From the NCBI GenBank assembly GCA_028871595.1, contig JAGWMT010000157.1, positions 1 to 7,346 on the forward strand: a stretch of 7,346 bases of DNA, read 5' to 3'. The notes beneath the pieces were generated by a model. It ran no database searches and was not told the DNA's origin. It was given only the letters and a program-made list of their open reading frames with translations. This document shows, in pieces, positions 7,006-7,346 of this stretch (the first letter of the stretch is position 1; each line of letters begins with the position of its first letter). The stretch is from Elusimicrobiota bacterium. Lineage in GTDB: Bacteria > Elusimicrobiota > Elusimicrobia > UBA1565 > UBA9628. Made by a program: the position numbers and the translations under genes.

Positions 7006-7170
7006 CTCTGGGTCTTTGGGCCCAGAGCGGCCCGGGTCCGGCGACCCTGCCGCGCGCCCTGGATTCCGGGTATTCTCACATCAGCACCCCGTCTTCCTCC
7101 TCCCCGACGCGACGGCGCCGGGACCCGGAAGCGGACGTCGCGAAAGGAAGTAACGCCCCCTTTCCGCGGC
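7006..7170 (+). ncRNA. Candidate structured RNA or cis-acting leader ending at the terminator
   Basis: This stretch is proposed from base pairing read by eye, not from family resemblance. Helix A is CTCTGGG/CCCAGAG (7006-7012, 7021-7027). Helix B joins 7032-7043 to 7116-7128, with CCGGGT pairing ACCCGG and CCGGCG pairing CGCCGG around one bulged G at 7122. A local hairpin, GGGTC/GACCC (7034-7038, 7043-7047), competes with B, the kind of choice a regulatory switch would use. Helix C is 7137-7147 with 7159-7170, 11 pairs with one G-T wobble and a bulged C at 7164, around an 11-base loop. An intrinsic terminator follows directly. Together this suits either a free-standing small RNA or a leader that controls read-through into the nitrilase gene. 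It does not show the hallmarks of SRP RNA, tmRNA, RNase P RNA or 6S RNA that I would expect to recognise. The 5' end is unknown. Confidence 0.35.
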
Positions 7171-7177
7171 TCGAATT

Positions 7178-7221
7178 GAAGTCCGCCTCCCACCCCTCGG
7201 AGGCGGACTTCTTCGTTTTTT
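7178..7221 (+). terminator. Strong intrinsic (Rho-independent) terminator
   Basis: GAAGTCCGCCTCC (7178-7190) and GGAGGCGGACTTC (7199-7211) form a perfect 13-bp stem around an 8-base loop, followed after four bases by six T (7216-7221). The T-tract is on the + side only, so it stops + strand transcripts. No + strand gene ends nearby: the last one ends at 3797. It therefore ends an unannotated transcript from the intergenic region or acts as an attenuator 16 bases before the nitrilase ATG. Confidence 0.92.
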
Positions 7222-7237
7222 AGTAGACTCGGGCCGC

Positions 7238-7346
7238 ATGGAACTGAAAATCGGCGTCGTCCAGAACCACCCTCAATTCCTCAAAGCCGCCCCGAACCTG
7301 AAGGCCGTCCTGGAGCTGATGGACGGCCTCGAGGCCGATCTCTGGG
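7238..7346 (+). CDS. Carbon-nitrogen hydrolase (nitrilase superfamily), N-terminal fragment
   Basis: The gene starts at ATG 7238 and runs off the window; 36 codons are visible. The start MELKIGVVQNHPQF, then a helix with APNLKAVLELMDGLEADLW, is the usual N-terminus of nitrilase-superfamily enzymes: a first beta strand ending in VQ, an N-rich turn, a helix with NL, and ADLW leading into the strand that carries the catalytic Glu (typically LPE, just past the edge). Family members cleave C-N bonds in amides or nitriles with a Glu-Lys-Cys triad; none of these residues is in view, so activity and substrate cannot be judged. No Shine-Dalgarno is visible, and the start is only 16 bases after the terminator's T-tract, which is unusual and suggests a very short leader or regulated read-through. 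Confidence 0.8.
   Translation, partial: MELKIGVVQNHPQFLKAAPNLKAVLELMDGLEADLW

Larger units (their letters stand above)
6977..7237. other. Divergent intergenic region with strong RNA-structure potential
   Basis: There is no credible gene in these 261 bases between the - strand operon and the + strand nitrilase gene. The region holds several inverted repeats: a 7-bp hairpin with a 3-base loop (6984-7000), a 7-bp hairpin (7006-7027), a long-range helix of 12 pairs with one bulge (7032-7043 with 7116-7128), an 11-bp helix with one bulge (7137-7170) and the terminator (7178-7221). The segment at about 7083-7105 is a pyrimidine-rich loop. No tRNA or known riboswitch signature was recognised. Confidence 0.6.

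Noticed and set aside
7001..7030. Similarity of TTTCTCTG to the 5' end of E. coli 6S RNA
   Set aside because: The match is only 8 bases, and the matching 3' closing strand and central bubble of 6S RNA are not found.
7071..7076. TATTCT as a + strand -10 element
   Set aside because: There is no acceptable -35 element at 16-18 bases upstream, and it sits inside the proposed long-range helix, so support is too thin for a feature.
7121..7170. SRP RNA-like stretch (GGAAG and GAAAGGAAG near a hairpin tip)
   Set aside because: The conserved symmetric loop and the GGUCCGGAAGGAAGCAGCC core of SRP RNA are absent. The hairpin pairs differently, with an 11-base loop.

Overview
The window is GC-rich and densely coded, with ATGA or TTGA overlaps between genes, so it is clearly bacterial. 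The gene content (ECF sigma factor, anti-sigma-like protein, secreted VIT/vWA protein, class I methyltransferase, sterol-desaturase-like enzyme, nitrilase-family protein) suits a Gram-negative, GC-rich lineage such as Elusimicrobiota, Acidobacteriota or Myxococcota. Nothing here fixes the phylum, and that list is inference.

Layout. (1) Positions 1-3797, + strand, hold a three-gene cluster. It starts with the 3' end of an ECF-type sigma factor (region 4 only). A single-pass membrane protein follows, overlapping it by 4 bases; its N-terminus looks like an anti-sigma domain that has lost its zinc ligands, and most of the protein lies outside the membrane. After 51 bases comes a secreted VIT-vWA protein with an intact MIDAS metal site. 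The likely logic is a cell-envelope signalling unit: the membrane protein holds the sigma factor, and the secreted vWA protein is a target or partner outside the membrane. (2) Positions 3784-6976, - strand, hold three genes joined by 4-base overlaps, read from right to left: a sterol desaturase/fatty acid hydroxylase family membrane enzyme, a SAM-dependent methyltransferase, and an unrecognised five-helix membrane protein with a C-terminal beta-sandwich. The tail of this operon overlaps the end of the vWA gene by 14 bases. (3) Positions 6977-7237 are a 261-base divergent intergenic region with no gene. It has several strong inverted repeats and ends in a textbook intrinsic terminator on the + strand, only 16 bases before the next start codon. 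(4) From 7238 to the edge is the start of a carbon-nitrogen hydrolase (nitrilase family) gene.

The parts most worth a second look are the structured, terminator-ended intergenic segment, which could be a small RNA or a cis-acting leader with no family I recognise, and the sigma / zinc-less anti-sigma / VIT-vWA unit. No mobile elements, CRISPR arrays, tRNAs or rRNAs were seen.
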